Shown one piece after another: positions 1 to 7,927 of a stretch of 64,000 nt of DNA. The notes under the pieces are model-generated. The model searched no databases. It was not told the origin of the DNA and worked only from the letters and a program-made list of their open reading frames with translations. The position numbers were made by a program, and so were the translations under genes. The DNA is from Haloarcula sp. DT43. GTDB lineage: Archaea; Halobacteriota; Halobacteria; Halobacteriales; Haloarculaceae. Positions within the stretch are counted from its first letter, which is position 1. The number at the start of each line of letters is the position of its first letter. The stretch covers positions 62,001-126,000 of the forward strand of contig NZ_JAYMGZ010000001.1 in NCBI RefSeq assembly GCF_037078405.1, given 5' to 3'.

Positions 1-555
1 CCCGGGAACAAGGCCGAGCGGGCGCGAATGGGCGAAATCGTCGCACCCGAGGAGCGCGTCCTCGACATGTTCGCCGGCATCGGCTACTTCACGCTCCCGA
101 TGGCCCGTGCCGGGGCCCGCGTCACCGCCGTCGAGCGCAACCCCACGGCGTTTCGCTATCTCGTCGAGAACGTCAGGCTCAACGGTGTCGACGAGCGGGT
201 CCACGCCTACCGCGCCGACTGCCGGGACGTTGTGCCGGGCTTCGCCGAGGAGGGGCGCGCCGACCGCGTGGTGATGGGCTACTACGAGGCTTCCGCGCCG
301 CGCGCAGCGGACAGTCGGGCTCCGCCCGACGCTTCGCACGAGTACCTCGACAGCGCGCTCGACGCGCTCGCGCCGGGCGGCGTCCTCCACATGCACGAGG
401 CCACGCCGGACGCGCTCGTGTTCGACCGCCCAATCGAGCGCCTGGAGACGGCCGCCGCCGAGGCCGACCGGGACATCGAGGTGCTCGACACCCGGCGCGT
501 CAAGGAGTACAGTGAGGGCGTCGCCCACGTCGTCGTCGACGCTCGGGTGGAGTAG
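1..555 (+). CDS. taw2: tRNA(Phe) wybutosine aminocarboxypropyltransferase Taw2, 5'-truncated
   Basis: The reading frame is open from base 1, so the gene begins before the window; about 184 C-terminal residues are present. It opens with PGNKAERARM, then the Rossmann SAM-binding motif DMFAGIGYFTLP and acidic motif AVERNP. Trm5-type methyltransferases carry an NLP motif at the active site; here the equivalent is RVVMGYYEAS followed by HEYLDSAL and GGVLHMHE, which is the Taw2 pattern. Taw2 transfers the aminocarboxypropyl group of SAM to 4-demethylwyosine at position 37 of tRNA(Phe). A 14-residue segment rich in A, P and R sits between EAS and HEY, where family members usually run straight through (see repeat at 289-335). 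Assignment is firm at family level and good for Taw2 over Trm5. Confidence 0.85.
   Translation, partial: PGNKAERARMGEIVAPEERVLDMFAGIGYFTLPMARAGARVTAVERNPTAFRYLVENVRLNGVDERVHAYRADCRDVVPGFAEEGRADRVVMGYYEASAPRAADSRAPPDASHEYLDSALDALAPGGVLHMHEATPDALVFDRPIERLETAAAEADRDIEVLDTRRVKEYSEGVAHVVVDARVE
289..335 (+). repeat. 42-bp in-frame segment in taw2 with hairpin, bounded by GCTTC direct repeats
   Basis: GCTTC at 289-293 recurs at 331-335, exactly 42 bp (14 codons) later. Between them is a perfect 7-bp stem with a 3-nt loop: GTCGGGC (314-320), TCC, GCCCGAC (324-330). The encoded peptide interrupts the otherwise canonical EAS-HEYLD junction of Taw2 without breaking the frame. It looks like a small palindromic insertion with a duplicated boundary, but an ordinary variable surface loop is possible. 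Stems of 7 bp are expected by chance several times in DNA this GC-rich. Confidence 0.4.
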
Positions 556-624
556 GGCGTCCGTAACGTGGAACGTCGGACGGGCGGTCGTAACGCCTAA
601 TTACGCCAGTGGTCAAGGGGAACC

Positions 625-714
625 ATGGATAGACAGCAGCTTATCGCCATCATTCTCGTCGGCCTGATGGTCGGGTCGTCGGTGGTCTACGGGTTAGCCT
701 TCGCCTTCTTCTAG
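625..714 (+). CDS. 29-residue single-span membrane peptide
   Basis: ATG at 625 opens a 29-codon frame ending TAG at 712-714. The peptide begins MDRQQL and then is one continuous hydrophobic segment (IAIILVGLMVG...) ending FAFF, so it would span the membrane once with almost no soluble part. It starts about 70 nt after taw2 on the same strand. Its stop codon overlaps the stop of the convergent helicase gene within the tetramer CTAG. Tiny one-span proteins of this form are common in haloarchaea, but I do not recognise a family; function unknown. Confidence 0.55.
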   Translation: MDRQQLIAIILVGLMVGSSVVYGLAFAFF

Positions 715-2438
715 TCCCACACGTCCGACAGCGGGTGGGTGCCGTCCCCGGACCGCGAGCGCGAGCGGTCGTGACGGCGTTTCGTCCCGGAACTGAGCGC
801 CGACAGCGCCCGGTCCGGCGAGAACCGCGGCAGGGCAGGCTGAGAGAGGCGGTCGACCTGGGCTCGGAACCAGTCGGGCATGTCGTGGTCGGCCCGCTCG
901 AAGAGGTCAAGGAGCGACGAGTCCGCGAGGTACGTCGCGCCGTAGTCGTCGGGCGCGCGGACGACGCGGCCACAGGCCTGGATGACCGTCCGCAGCGCGG
1001 TCCGGTAGTACCAGCCCCACTGGTCGTCTTCGAGCCGTCGGGCGACGCGGGAGTCGCGGGTGTTGGGGTACGGGGCCTTGCACAGCACCTGCCAGCGACA
1101 GAGGTCCCCCTCCAGGTCCAGGGCCTCCTCCATCTTCACCGAGAGGAACACGTCGGGGTTGTCGCTACGCTTCCAGGCCGCGAGCGCCCCGTCCCGACCC
1201 TCCTTGTCGTGTGTGCGGACGCGGGCACCGACGCCGAAGTCGTCCAGGAGTTCGTTCAGTCGCTCCTGAATGGCGTAGGAGTGGCAGTGGACCAGGCCCT
1301 TCTCGTCGGCGTGGCGGGCCATGATGCGCACGATGGTCCTGGCGATGTCGGGCAGCGTGTCGTCGCGGTGCTCGAAGGTCATCTTCCCCTGGGCCACGTC
1401 GTACAGCGGCCGGTTCTCGACGGGGAAGGTGTGGCCCACTTCGACGAGCGCGACGTTCTCGGGGTCGAGGCCGACGTTGGCACAGAACGCCTCCTTGTTG
1501 AGGATGGTCGCCGACAGCAGGGCGAAGCGGTTGCCCCGGTCCCAGACGGTGTGTTTGAGGTACCGCTCGGGGTTCATCGGCTTGATAGTCACCGGGGCGT
1601 TCTCGCCGTCGGACTGGTCGACGACCCAGGTGGTCGCGCTCTCGGTGTCCGTGTAGTCCTCGCGGAACCACCCGAGGTCCTGCCGGAGCGTGTTCAGCGA
1701 GTCGCGTTCGGCCACCTCGTCGCCGGTCAGTTCCGCCTGGTTCCGCAGTTCCTTCACGCGGCGCTCGGCGAGGTGTTCGACGCGCTCGGTGAACGCGACG
1801 GCCTCGTCTAACCCGTCGATGTCGGGCACGTCGACGTCGTTCCACATCGGGATGGTCTCGGGCGAGAGGTCGATGGTGGCGTACATCTCCGCCCACTCGC
1901 CCAGCCCGTGGGCCTCGTCGATGACCACCACGTCGCGCTTGCCGAACACGTCGCTGCCGGCGGTCTGCATGAAGTACGCCAGCGTCATCGCGGCGATGCG
2001 GCGGTTCGAGGCGATGGCGCGGTCGGAGAAGTACGGACAGCGGTGCTTGACCTGGCAGTCGAACTGCCGTTCGCGCACGCACGGGGCCTGGTTCACCGGC
2101 GTGTCCGTCTCGCCGGGGAGGATGCAGTCGTAGTTGTTCTTCCCGCGGATGACACAGAGGTCTTCGAGCAGGGCGTCCTCGGCCACGTCGTCCAGTTGCG
2201 AGACCTGCGGCGTCGTGTAGTAGGCGTCGACGACCTGCTCGGGGGCGGCCTCGCCGGCGGTCCGGGCACACCCGGCGATGGCACGGGCGAGCAGCGATTT
2301 GCCGCTGCCGGTCGGCGCGCGGACGAGCACCACGTCCTTGCCGCGCTCGAAGGCCGCACGGATGTCAGCCAGGGCCTGCTTCTGGTTGCCCCGGTAGGAC
2401 GGGGCCGGGAACTCGTCGGTAATCCGCGCGGGGTACAC
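711..2438 (-). CDS. XPD/Rad3-like ATP-dependent DNA helicase with Fe-S cluster
   Basis: GTG at 2438 is chosen because a TATA-like element (GTTTAGG on the minus strand, about 2464-2470) lies about 29 bp upstream, giving a leaderless 575-residue protein; the frame stays open further upstream but that part is arginine/proline-rich and not family-like. Walker A is APTGSGKS at residues 41-48 and the DEAH box is VVIDEAHG near 172-178. Four cysteines (about 105, 120, 128, 134) are spaced as in the XPD-family 4Fe-4S domain. C-terminal motifs include GRVVRAPDDYG, the helicase motif VI region. The family unwinds DNA 5'->3' in repair. Its stop shares CTAG with the small gene at 625-714. Family is firm; the exact role (XPD versus DinG-like) is open. 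Confidence 0.85.
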   Translation of the reverse strand: MYPARITDEFPAPSYRGNQKQALADIRAAFERGKDVVLVRAPTGSGKSLLARAIAGCARTAGEAAPEQVVDAYYTTPQVSQLDDVAEDALLEDLCVIRGKNNYDCILPGETDTPVNQAPCVRERQFDCQVKHRCPYFSDRAIASNRRIAAMTLAYFMQTAGSDVFGKRDVVVIDEAHGLGEWAEMYATIDLSPETIPMWNDVDVPDIDGLDEAVAFTERVEHLAERRVKELRNQAELTGDEVAERDSLNTLRQDLGWFREDYTDTESATTWVVDQSDGENAPVTIKPMNPERYLKHTVWDRGNRFALLSATILNKEAFCANVGLDPENVALVEVGHTFPVENRPLYDVAQGKMTFEHRDDTLPDIARTIVRIMARHADEKGLVHCHSYAIQERLNELLDDFGVGARVRTHDKEGRDGALAAWKRSDNPDVFLSVKMEEALDLEGDLCRWQVLCKAPYPNTRDSRVARRLEDDQWGWYYRTALRTVIQACGRVVRAPDDYGATYLADSSLLDLFERADHDMPDWFRAQVDRLSQPALPRFSPDRALSALSSGTKRRHDRSRSRSGDGTHPLSDVWD

Positions 2439-2566
2439 GCGAGAAGGCAACGGACGAGGCGGCCTAAACCTTTCCTGTCGCCAGGTGTGGGCGGCCACCG
2501 AACACGGAGGACCGGGGTGAGTCGTGTTCACACCCACACGGTCGTGGTACTGTAACTCTCGGAAGC

Positions 2567-2576
2567 CTTATACATA
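2567..2576 (+). promoter_or_regulatory. TATA-box promoter of the cold-shock gene
   Basis: The sequence CCTTATACAT ends about 25 bp before the CspA start codon at 2600, the usual TATA spacing for a near-leaderless haloarchaeal transcript. The following ATACATATACC and GTACGTATAT form an imperfect palindrome around the predicted transcription start. Confidence 0.55.
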
Positions 2577-2599
2577 TACCCCCTGTACGTATATTCGCA

Positions 2600-2794
2600 A
2601 TGGCAAACGGTAAGGTTGATTTCTTCAACGACACAGGCGGTTACGGTTTCATCTCGACTGACGACGCGGACGATGACGTGTTCTTCCACATGGAAGACGT
2701 CGGCGGTCCGGACCTCGAAGAAGGCGAGGAGATCGAATTCGACATCGAACAGGCCGACAAGGGCCCCCGCGCGACGAACGTCGTCCGCAACTAA
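2600..2794 (+). CDS. cspA: Cold-shock domain protein
   Basis: A 64-residue single cold-shock domain starting MANGKVDFFND. RNP1-like GYGFIST (residues 14-20) and RNP2-like VFFHMED (27-33) are the aromatic nucleic-acid-binding motifs of this OB-fold family; the acidic surface (DDADDD, EEGEE) is the halophilic version. It binds single-stranded RNA/DNA and acts as an RNA chaperone. The gene is monocistronic, with its own TATA box at about 2567-2576, and lies between the helicase and a convergent small operon. Confidence 0.93.
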   Translation: MANGKVDFFNDTGGYGFISTDDADDDVFFHMEDVGGPDLEEGEEIEFDIEQADKGPRATNVVRN

Positions 2795-2848
2795 GCAGAT
2801 TTCCGGTCGTCTCAGCGACCACATCTGACACTTGTTCTTATCCGGAAG

Positions 2849-3139
2849 TCACTCGACGAGCAGCGCGTACAGCACGGCACAGAGCCCTGCAACGGTCGCA
2901 AGTCCCCTGACCAGTAACACGATTCCAACCCCGGCGCCGGCCCAGTCGGCGGCGGCGACGGCGGCGTAGACGCCGGCGGTCAGCGCCCCGATACCGACGG
3001 CGAGCCACCGCATCCGCGGCGCGTCGTTGCGCCGGTAGCCACGGTAGGCCAGCGACGCGACGAACAGGCCGACGACGGCCGTCAGGACCCGCGAGAGTTC
3101 GGCGACGGCGTCCGGTGCGAGCAGGTCGAGGGGAGCCAT
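2849..3139 (-). CDS. Small membrane protein, paralogue of its upstream neighbour
   Basis: 96 residues with three predicted membrane spans (around 17-35, 48-68, 72-92) and a basic YRGYRRNDAPRM loop. ATG at 3139 shares its A with the TGA stop of the upstream gene (TGATG), so the two are translationally coupled. The YRGYRR loop recurs as VRGYRRGPGRTG in the neighbour, suggesting an old duplication. From memory these resemble the haloarchaeal DUF7521 family; no biochemical role is known to me. The pair follows a winged-helix regulator and may be a regulated membrane unit. Confidence 0.7.
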   Translation of the reverse strand: MAPLDLLAPDAVAELSRVLTAVVGLFVASLAYRGYRRNDAPRMRWLAVGIGALTAGVYAAVAAADWAGAGVGIVLLVRGLATVAGLCAVLYALLVE

Positions 3140-3468
3140 CACGACGACTCACCCCCGTAGACGGTCCACAGAATCGTTCCAAGCCCCAGCAGCTCGCAGG
3201 CGCTCACGAGGAGCGAGCGCCCGACGACGCCGACGCCGGTGGCCGTGGGGAGCGCGATGCGGAGGAGTTCCGGGACGGTCGTGAGCAGGAGGAGTCCAAC
3301 GGCGAGTGTCAGCATCCCCGTCCGGCCCGGTCCCCGACGGTAGCCGCGGACGAGGAGGACGGCGATGGCGGCCGAGAGCGCGACGGAGAGGACGGACAGC
3401 GCGACGACGGCTAGCGCGATTCCCGGGTCGGTCCCGCCGGTGCGTAGCTGCAGTAGCATCGCGAGCAT
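3139..3468 (-). CDS. Small membrane protein (DUF7521-like)
   Basis: 109 residues, three predicted membrane spans (about 20-42, 53-72, 78-100), with a basic VRGYRRGPGR loop between the first two. ATG at 3468 lies 1 nt after the stop of the winged-helix gene, and its own stop overlaps the next start, so all three genes form one operon. Short C-terminus ends YGGESS. Function unknown; the shared loop with the downstream protein suggests paralogues that may work as a hetero-oligomer. Confidence 0.7.
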   Translation of the reverse strand: MLAMLLQLRTGGTDPGIALAVVALSVLSVALSAAIAVLLVRGYRRGPGRTGMLTLAVGLLLLTTVPELLRIALPTATGVGVVGRSLLVSACELLGLGTILWTVYGGESS

Positions 3469-3469
3469 C

Positions 3470-3814
3470 TCAGGACAACCCCTCGAACAGGTCGGTGAAT
3501 CGGTCCGCCGGGTCCTGCGAGGACCGCGTGACCGTTACGTCGTACGTTCCGTCGGCGAACGTCACACTCACGTCTTCGACCGTCGCGACGTAGCGCTTGT
3601 AGTGGTGCCCGTCGGGGTCGACGGCCTGCTGTTCGGCGACGAGGTCGGCGGCCTCCAGTCGGTCGAGGCGGCGGTACGCCGTCGGGTCGGACATCTCGCA
3701 GGCGCTACAGAGTTCGGAGACGGACATCGGTCCGGTGGTGAGTTCGGCGATGATGGCTCGCGCATACTCGTCTTCGAGCAGCGCGAGCAACTCGTCGTCG
3801 CCGACCGCGTCCAT
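3470..3814 (-). CDS. ArsR-type winged-helix transcriptional regulator
   Basis: ATG at 3814 is preferred because an AT-rich TATA-like element (minus-strand TTTTTATTGG, about 3838-3848) stands about 27 bp upstream; this gives 114 residues. Residues 1-65 are a winged helix: LLALLEDEYARAIIAELTTGPMS, recognition-helix region CEMSDPTAYRRLDRLEAADLV, then a wing VDPDGHHYKRYVATVEDVSV. The C-terminal part is a beta-rich tail. It is the first gene of a three-gene operon with two small membrane proteins and probably controls that operon. Such one-domain regulators in haloarchaea usually respond to unknown signals; no metal-binding cysteine pair is evident, only CSAC near residue 38. Confidence 0.8.
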   Translation of the reverse strand: MDAVGDDELLALLEDEYARAIIAELTTGPMSVSELCSACEMSDPTAYRRLDRLEAADLVAEQQAVDPDGHHYKRYVATVEDVSVTFADGTYDVTVTRSSQDPADRFTDLFEGLS

Positions 3815-3915
3815 GCTCGCTTCCAACGAGCGAGGCCCAATAAAAACGGGCCACCGACTTCCGACGGAGAAGCGGTGACTGCGGGGACTTGTCGGCCCCG
3901 GTGGACCATCGACGT

Positions 3916-4890
3916 ATGCCACCGACGCAGCGGGACGGGCGAGCGACCCCGAGTGTCGTCGAGCGGGTCGTCTCTCGCGTCGTCTGGCCGGTCTGGAACA
4001 GCGCGGACAAGAGACTCAGAGCACCGCTCCGCGCGGTGCTTCCGGCGGCGCTGTCGTTTCTCGCACTCGCGGCGCTACAGAGCGTCGTTCGGGCCCGGTT
4101 CACCCACCCACTCCGAGAGACGGTCGAAGCGGCCGGAATCGGGGCGGTCCTCGTCGCCACCGCTCTCGGCGGGGCGTGGGTCCTCGACCGACGGCCCGTC
4201 CGCGAGTACGGCCTGTCGCTGGACCGCCGCTGGTGGCGCTCGTTCGCCGTCGGCGGTGCGATTGCGACCGTCATCAACGCCGGCGCGCTCGCCGTCGCTG
4301 TCGGTGCGGGCTGGGCCACGGTCGTCGGGATTGCGGAGGGGGCCGGTGACCTCCCGTTTCTCCCGGCGATGGGTGTCGTCTTCGCCTACGTCGCCCTCGC
4401 GTCGGCGTGGGAGGAGGTCGTCTTCCGCGGCGCGATGCTGAAGAACCTCGCCGAGGGGGCGGACGGACTCGTTCCGCAGTGGGCCGCAGTCACCCTGGCG
4501 GTCCTCGCGAGTTCGCTCGTCTTCGCCTTCCTGCACGGCGGGAAGGTCGACCACCCGAGCCAGTACGGCTACTACCTGCTCGCCGGACTGGTCCTGAGCG
4601 GCGCGTACGTGCTCACCGGCGACCTCGCCCTCCCGATCGGCTTTCACGTCTGGTACAACTTCACCCAGAGCGCGGTGTTCGGTCTCGGACACTCACAACA
4701 GACGCCCGAGTTGCTCGCCGTCGATATCGTCGGCCCTGCGCGCTGGGTCGGCGAAGAAGGGGTCGTCTACTCGCTGTTCGTCGTCCTCGGCGGCCTCCTG
4801 CTGCTGGCGTTCGTCCGCTGGCGCGACGGCCGCCTCGGAATCCACGAGCGCGTGACCCGGTGGTCCGAACGCGAGACGTGCGGTCGTTAG
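3916..4890 (+). CDS. CPBP family intramembrane protease homologue
   Basis: ATG at 3916 gives 324 residues; a TTG nine codons earlier is less likely. There are seven or more hydrophobic spans. The Abi/CPBP motifs are present: EE followed by R (AWEEVVFRG, E166/E167/R171), then FAFLHGG and GFHVWYNF, which supply the catalytic glutamates and histidines of the membrane-embedded protease fold (CAAX prenyl protease-like). Substrates in haloarchaea are unknown. It ends at TAG 4888-4890, overlapping the stop of the convergent small gene. Family assignment is secure. Confidence 0.85.
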   Translation: MPPTQRDGRATPSVVERVVSRVVWPVWNSADKRLRAPLRAVLPAALSFLALAALQSVVRARFTHPLRETVEAAGIGAVLVATALGGAWVLDRRPVREYGLSLDRRWWRSFAVGGAIATVINAGALAVAVGAGWATVVGIAEGAGDLPFLPAMGVVFAYVALASAWEEVVFRGAMLKNLAEGADGLVPQWAAVTLAVLASSLVFAFLHGGKVDHPSQYGYYLLAGLVLSGAYVLTGDLALPIGFHVWYNFTQSAVFGLGHSQQTPELLAVDIVGPARWVGEEGVVYSLFVVLGGLLLLAFVRWRDGRLGIHERVTRWSERETCGR

Positions 4891-5090
4891 AGGGCGGCCA
4901 CGTCCGCAGCCGTCACCTCGTGGTCGTCTGGCAACCGGTCGATGCAGTCGTAACAGAGGAAATGCTCCGTGCCGTCGCCGAGTTCGAGGACGATGCCCTC
5001 TGTCGGCCTGGACTCCTGGGACCAGATGTTCGCGATGCCGCCGGCTATCGAGACACTCGTATCGCACCCGTCGCAGGCTCTGGAGGCCAC
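4887..5090 (-). CDS. 67-residue CxxC zinc-ribbon-like protein
   Basis: Starts GTG at 5090 (MASRACDGCD). Two CxxC pairs, CDGC at residues 6-9 and CYDC near 46-49, suit one zinc ribbon, separated by about 35 residues including IVLELGDGTEHFL. The remainder is acidic. It resembles a short haloarchaeal family (DUF7561-type, from memory). A 7-bp inverted repeat lies immediately before its start codon. Function unknown; perhaps a nucleic-acid or protein-binding zinc ribbon. Confidence 0.65.
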   Translation of the reverse strand: MASRACDGCDTSVSIAGGIANIWSQESRPTEGIVLELGDGTEHFLCYDCIDRLPDDHEVTAADVAAL

Positions 5091-5113
5091 TACCCGGTGT
5101 TAGACGCCGGGTA
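5091..5113. promoter_or_regulatory. Inverted repeat TACCCGG-N9-CCGGGTA before the zinc-ribbon gene
   Basis: TACCCGG (5091-5097) and CCGGGTA (5107-5113) form a perfect 7-bp inverted repeat directly abutting the GTG start at 5090 (minus strand), in the 109-bp divergent region shared with the epimerase gene at 5200. It could be an operator or a 5'-end hairpin. A TATA-like ATACTTTTGG at about 5166-5175 serves the epimerase gene. Confidence 0.4.
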
Positions 5114-5199
5114 CACTTCAAGGTAGCTGGCCCCTTCGAACGGTTCGGTGCGGTTAACTCTCGACATACTTTTGGGGTCCGGAGGGCACCGTCCAGATA

Positions 5200-6186
5200 A
5201 TGCAAATACTGGTCACAGGGGGTGCCGGGTTCATCGGCGGTCACCTGGCACAGCGGTTCGCCGCCGACAGCCACGACGTGGTCGTGCTGGACAATCGCGA
5301 CCCGTTCTACGACCTGGACATCAAGCGCCACAACGTCGAAGCGGGACGAGCGGCCGCCCGGAACAGCGACGGGAGCTACGAGTTCGTGGAGGGCGACGTC
5401 CGCGACGCCGACCTGGTGACGGACCTCGTCGCCGACGCCGACTACGTCTACCACCAGGCGGCCCAGGCCGGGGTCCGCCCGAGCGTGCAGAACCCCCGCA
5501 AGTACGACGAGGTCAACGTCGACGGCACGCTGAACCTCCTCGACGCCTGCCGCGACGAGGGCATCGAGCGGTTCGTGATGGCCTCCTCCTCGTCGGTGTA
5601 CGGCAAGCCCCAGTACCTCCCGTACGACGAGCAGCACCCGACGACGCCCGTCTCGCCCTACGGCGCGTCGAAGCTCGCGGCCGAGCGCTACGCCTGCGCG
5701 TACAGCGAGGTGTACGACCTCCCGGCCGTCGCACTGCGCTACTTCACCGTCTACGGCCCGCGGATGCGGCCGAACATGGCCATCTCGAACTTCGTCTCGC
5801 GGTGTCACAACGGCGAGCCGCCGGTCATCTACGGCGACGGCACGCAGACGCGGGATTTCACCTACATCGAGGACGTCATCGACGCGAACATGACGCTACT
5901 GGACGAGGACGCCGCCGACGGCAAGGCCGTGAACATCGGCTCGACGGACAACATCGAAATCAAGACGCTCGCGACCGAGATTCGCGACCAGATAGACCCG
6001 GACCTCGATTTGGTCTACGAGGAGCGCCACGACGCCGACGCCGAGCACACCCACGCCGCGACCGACCGGGCCGAGGAACTGCTTGGCTACGACCCCGACC
6101 ACACCATCCGGGAGGGCGTCGCGAAGTTCATCGACTGGTACCGCGAGAACCGCGACTGGTACGAACCGCTCGTCCGCCAGTCCTGA
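5200..6186 (+). CDS. NAD-dependent nucleotide-sugar epimerase/dehydratase (extended SDR)
   Basis: 328 residues. N-terminal Rossmann motif TGGAGFIGGH (GxxGxxG), then DVVVLDNRDPFYD, the catalytic serine region MASSSSVYG and YxxxK as YGASK, followed by the substrate loop ALRYFTVYGPRMRPNMAISNF and DFTYIEDV. These match UDP-glucose/UDP-glucuronate 4-epimerase-type enzymes that make sugar nucleotides for glycan or S-layer N-glycosylation. Exact substrate cannot be read from the sequence. It is monocistronic with a TATA-like box near 5166. Full-length family protein. Confidence 0.85.
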   Translation: MQILVTGGAGFIGGHLAQRFAADSHDVVVLDNRDPFYDLDIKRHNVEAGRAAARNSDGSYEFVEGDVRDADLVTDLVADADYVYHQAAQAGVRPSVQNPRKYDEVNVDGTLNLLDACRDEGIERFVMASSSSVYGKPQYLPYDEQHPTTPVSPYGASKLAAERYACAYSEVYDLPAVALRYFTVYGPRMRPNMAISNFVSRCHNGEPPVIYGDGTQTRDFTYIEDVIDANMTLLDEDAADGKAVNIGSTDNIEIKTLATEIRDQIDPDLDLVYEERHDADAEHTHAATDRAEELLGYDPDHTIREGVAKFIDWYRENRDWYEPLVRQS

Positions 6187-6257
6187 GACGGACAGTCTGG
6201 CAGTGGGTCGGCAGGTCAGACGGCGGTTTTAACCCCATCCCGACCCGCAGGGTGGGT

Positions 6258-7196
6258 ATGCACGTGCTCGTGACCGGTGCGACGGGGTTCGTCGGGGGCC
6301 ACCTCGTCCCGGCGCTCCTCGCGGCCGGCCACAGCGTCCGGGTGCTCGTCCGCAACCCCGGCGAGTACGACGGGCCCGACGGCGTCGACGTCGCGACGGG
6401 CGACCTCCTCGAGGCGGGCAGTTTCGACGCCGCCCTCGACGGCGTCGACGCCGCGTACTACCTCGTTCACTCGATGCACGCTGGCAGTGACTACGCCGAG
6501 CGGGACCGCCGGGCCGCGCGGAACTTCCGGCGGGCGACCGACGAGGCCGGCGTCGACCGCGTGGTCTACCTCGGCGGCCTCGGGGAGGACGACGAGACCC
6601 TGTCGGAACACCTCCGGTCCCGGCGCGAGGTCGAGTACCTCCTCAAGGAGGGGGCGTACGACCTGACGACGTTCCGGGCGGCGGTCATCATCGGCGCGGA
6701 GAGCGCGAGCTTCCGGATGATTCGGGAGCTAGCGACGCGACTGCCGGTGATGGTGACGCCGCGGTGGGTGCGGACGGACTGTCACCCCATCGCTATCGAC
6801 GACGTCGTCGCGTACCTGGTCGGCGTACTCGACAGCCCCGAAACGGCCGGCGAGACCTACGAAATCGGGGGTCCAGAGGTGCTGACCTACGCGGAGATTC
6901 TGCGACGGACGGGGCGGCTGATGGGTGCCGGCGAGCCGAGAATCGTGCCGGTTCCGGTGTTGACGCCGAAACTGTCCGCGTACTGGGTCGCCCTGATGAC
7001 CGACGTGCCGACGAGCGTCGCCCGGCCGCTCATCCACGGGCTGAAGACGCCGGTGGTCGCCGACACCGCGGCGGCGCAGGCACAGTTCGGCGTCGAGCTG
7101 ACACCGTTCGCGGACGCGGTCAGGCTGGCGCTCGGCGACCCGGGGGGTCAGGAAGCGACGCGAGCGGCCGCAGCCACGGGTGGTGCGGGCAGATGA
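6258..7196 (+). CDS. NAD(P)-binding atypical SDR (NDUFA9-like)
   Basis: 312 residues beginning MHVLVTGATGFVGGHLVPAL, an atypical-SDR TGxxGxxG motif, followed by YYLVHSMHAGSDYAERD and RVVYLGGLG, which fit the complex-I NDUFA9/YwnB-type subfamily. These bind NAD(P)H but often lack the classical YxxxK catalysis; none is obvious here. A TATA-like GGTTTTAACC at about 6224-6233 is well placed for leaderless transcription. Its stop overlaps the start of the next gene (ATGA at 7193-7196), so the two are co-translated. The role is unproven; a quinone- or lipid-linked reductase is possible. Confidence 0.8.
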   Translation: MHVLVTGATGFVGGHLVPALLAAGHSVRVLVRNPGEYDGPDGVDVATGDLLEAGSFDAALDGVDAAYYLVHSMHAGSDYAERDRRAARNFRRATDEAGVDRVVYLGGLGEDDETLSEHLRSRREVEYLLKEGAYDLTTFRAAVIIGAESASFRMIRELATRLPVMVTPRWVRTDCHPIAIDDVVAYLVGVLDSPETAGETYEIGGPEVLTYAEILRRTGRLMGAGEPRIVPVPVLTPKLSAYWVALMTDVPTSVARPLIHGLKTPVVADTAAAQAQFGVELTPFADAVRLALGDPGGQEATRAAAATGGAGR

Positions 7197-7927
7197 GCGG
7201 GGACAGCGCCCGTCCCGAGTACGGCGAGACGTGGGTGTACGAGAGCATCATCGGCGCATTGCCGGGGATTCGGCTCCCGACGTGGGCGGCGATGGCCATT
7301 CAGTTGCTCGTCTTCGAGGTCGCCATCGTCGTCCTGTCGTGGTACTACGGGGTCTGGAGCGCCGCGGTCGCCGGGACGGTCGTCGTGTTCGTCGCCACCA
7401 TCGGGAGCGCCGAGATGCTCCGTATCAGCACGCTCATCCGCCGCATCGACGTGCCACCGACCTACCGCGCGCTGTTGTTCGCGTCCAACGTCGAGGTCGT
7501 GCTGTCCGTCCTGGCCTACGTCGCCTTGCTCACCCACCTGTTCGTGTTCGACCCGCAGGTGAGTTCGATGCCGCTGTTGAACCGGCTGTTCGGGTCGGAG
7601 CCGCCGGTGCTGGTCGTGTACCTGACGCTGCTCATCCTCTGGGACGTGAGCTACCGCATCGGCACTGGGTGGTGGGCCAGCGTCACGGGCCTGTGGCGGT
7701 CGGCGCGGTACCGGTTCGACCCCGAGACGGCGCGGGTGTTCATCCGGGCCGACCTGGAGATATGGGGCTTTGGCGTCCTCCAGCTCGTGCTCGTGCCGTT
7801 CGTGCTCGACCAGCCGGTGTTGCTCGCGGCGCTGGTCGGCCACGTCGTAGCCGTCACAGCCGTGACGGCCGTCTCTGTCGGGCTATTGCGCTACCGGTCG
7901 AGAACGGCCGGCGTCACTCGGAGTTGA
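7193..7927 (+). CDS. Multi-span membrane protein (DUF7530-like)
   Basis: 244 residues with about six hydrophobic segments (for example residues 33-75, 94-116, 143-158, 192-236) and a conserved-looking loop MLRISTLIRRIDVPPTYR. Start ATG overlaps the preceding stop (ATGA), indicating an operon with the NAD(P)-binding protein. The aromatic WYYGVW and charged intracellular loops look like a transporter-like or electron-carrier membrane subunit, but no motif proves it. From memory it matches an uncharacterised haloarchaeal family. Its last 14 bp overlap the convergent 57-residue gene. Confidence 0.7.
   Translation: MSGDSARPEYGETWVYESIIGALPGIRLPTWAAMAIQLLVFEVAIVVLSWYYGVWSAAVAGTVVVFVATIGSAEMLRISTLIRRIDVPPTYRALLFASNVEVVLSVLAYVALLTHLFVFDPQVSSMPLLNRLFGSEPPVLVVYLTLLILWDVSYRIGTGWWASVTGLWRSARYRFDPETARVFIRADLEIWGFGVLQLVLVPFVLDQPVLLAALVGHVVAVTAVTAVSVGLLRYRSRTAGVTRS

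Noticed and set aside
735-1811. 358-codon plus-strand frame opposite the helicase
   Set aside because: Lacks any conserved motif and mirrors the helicase codons; typical GC-rich shadow.
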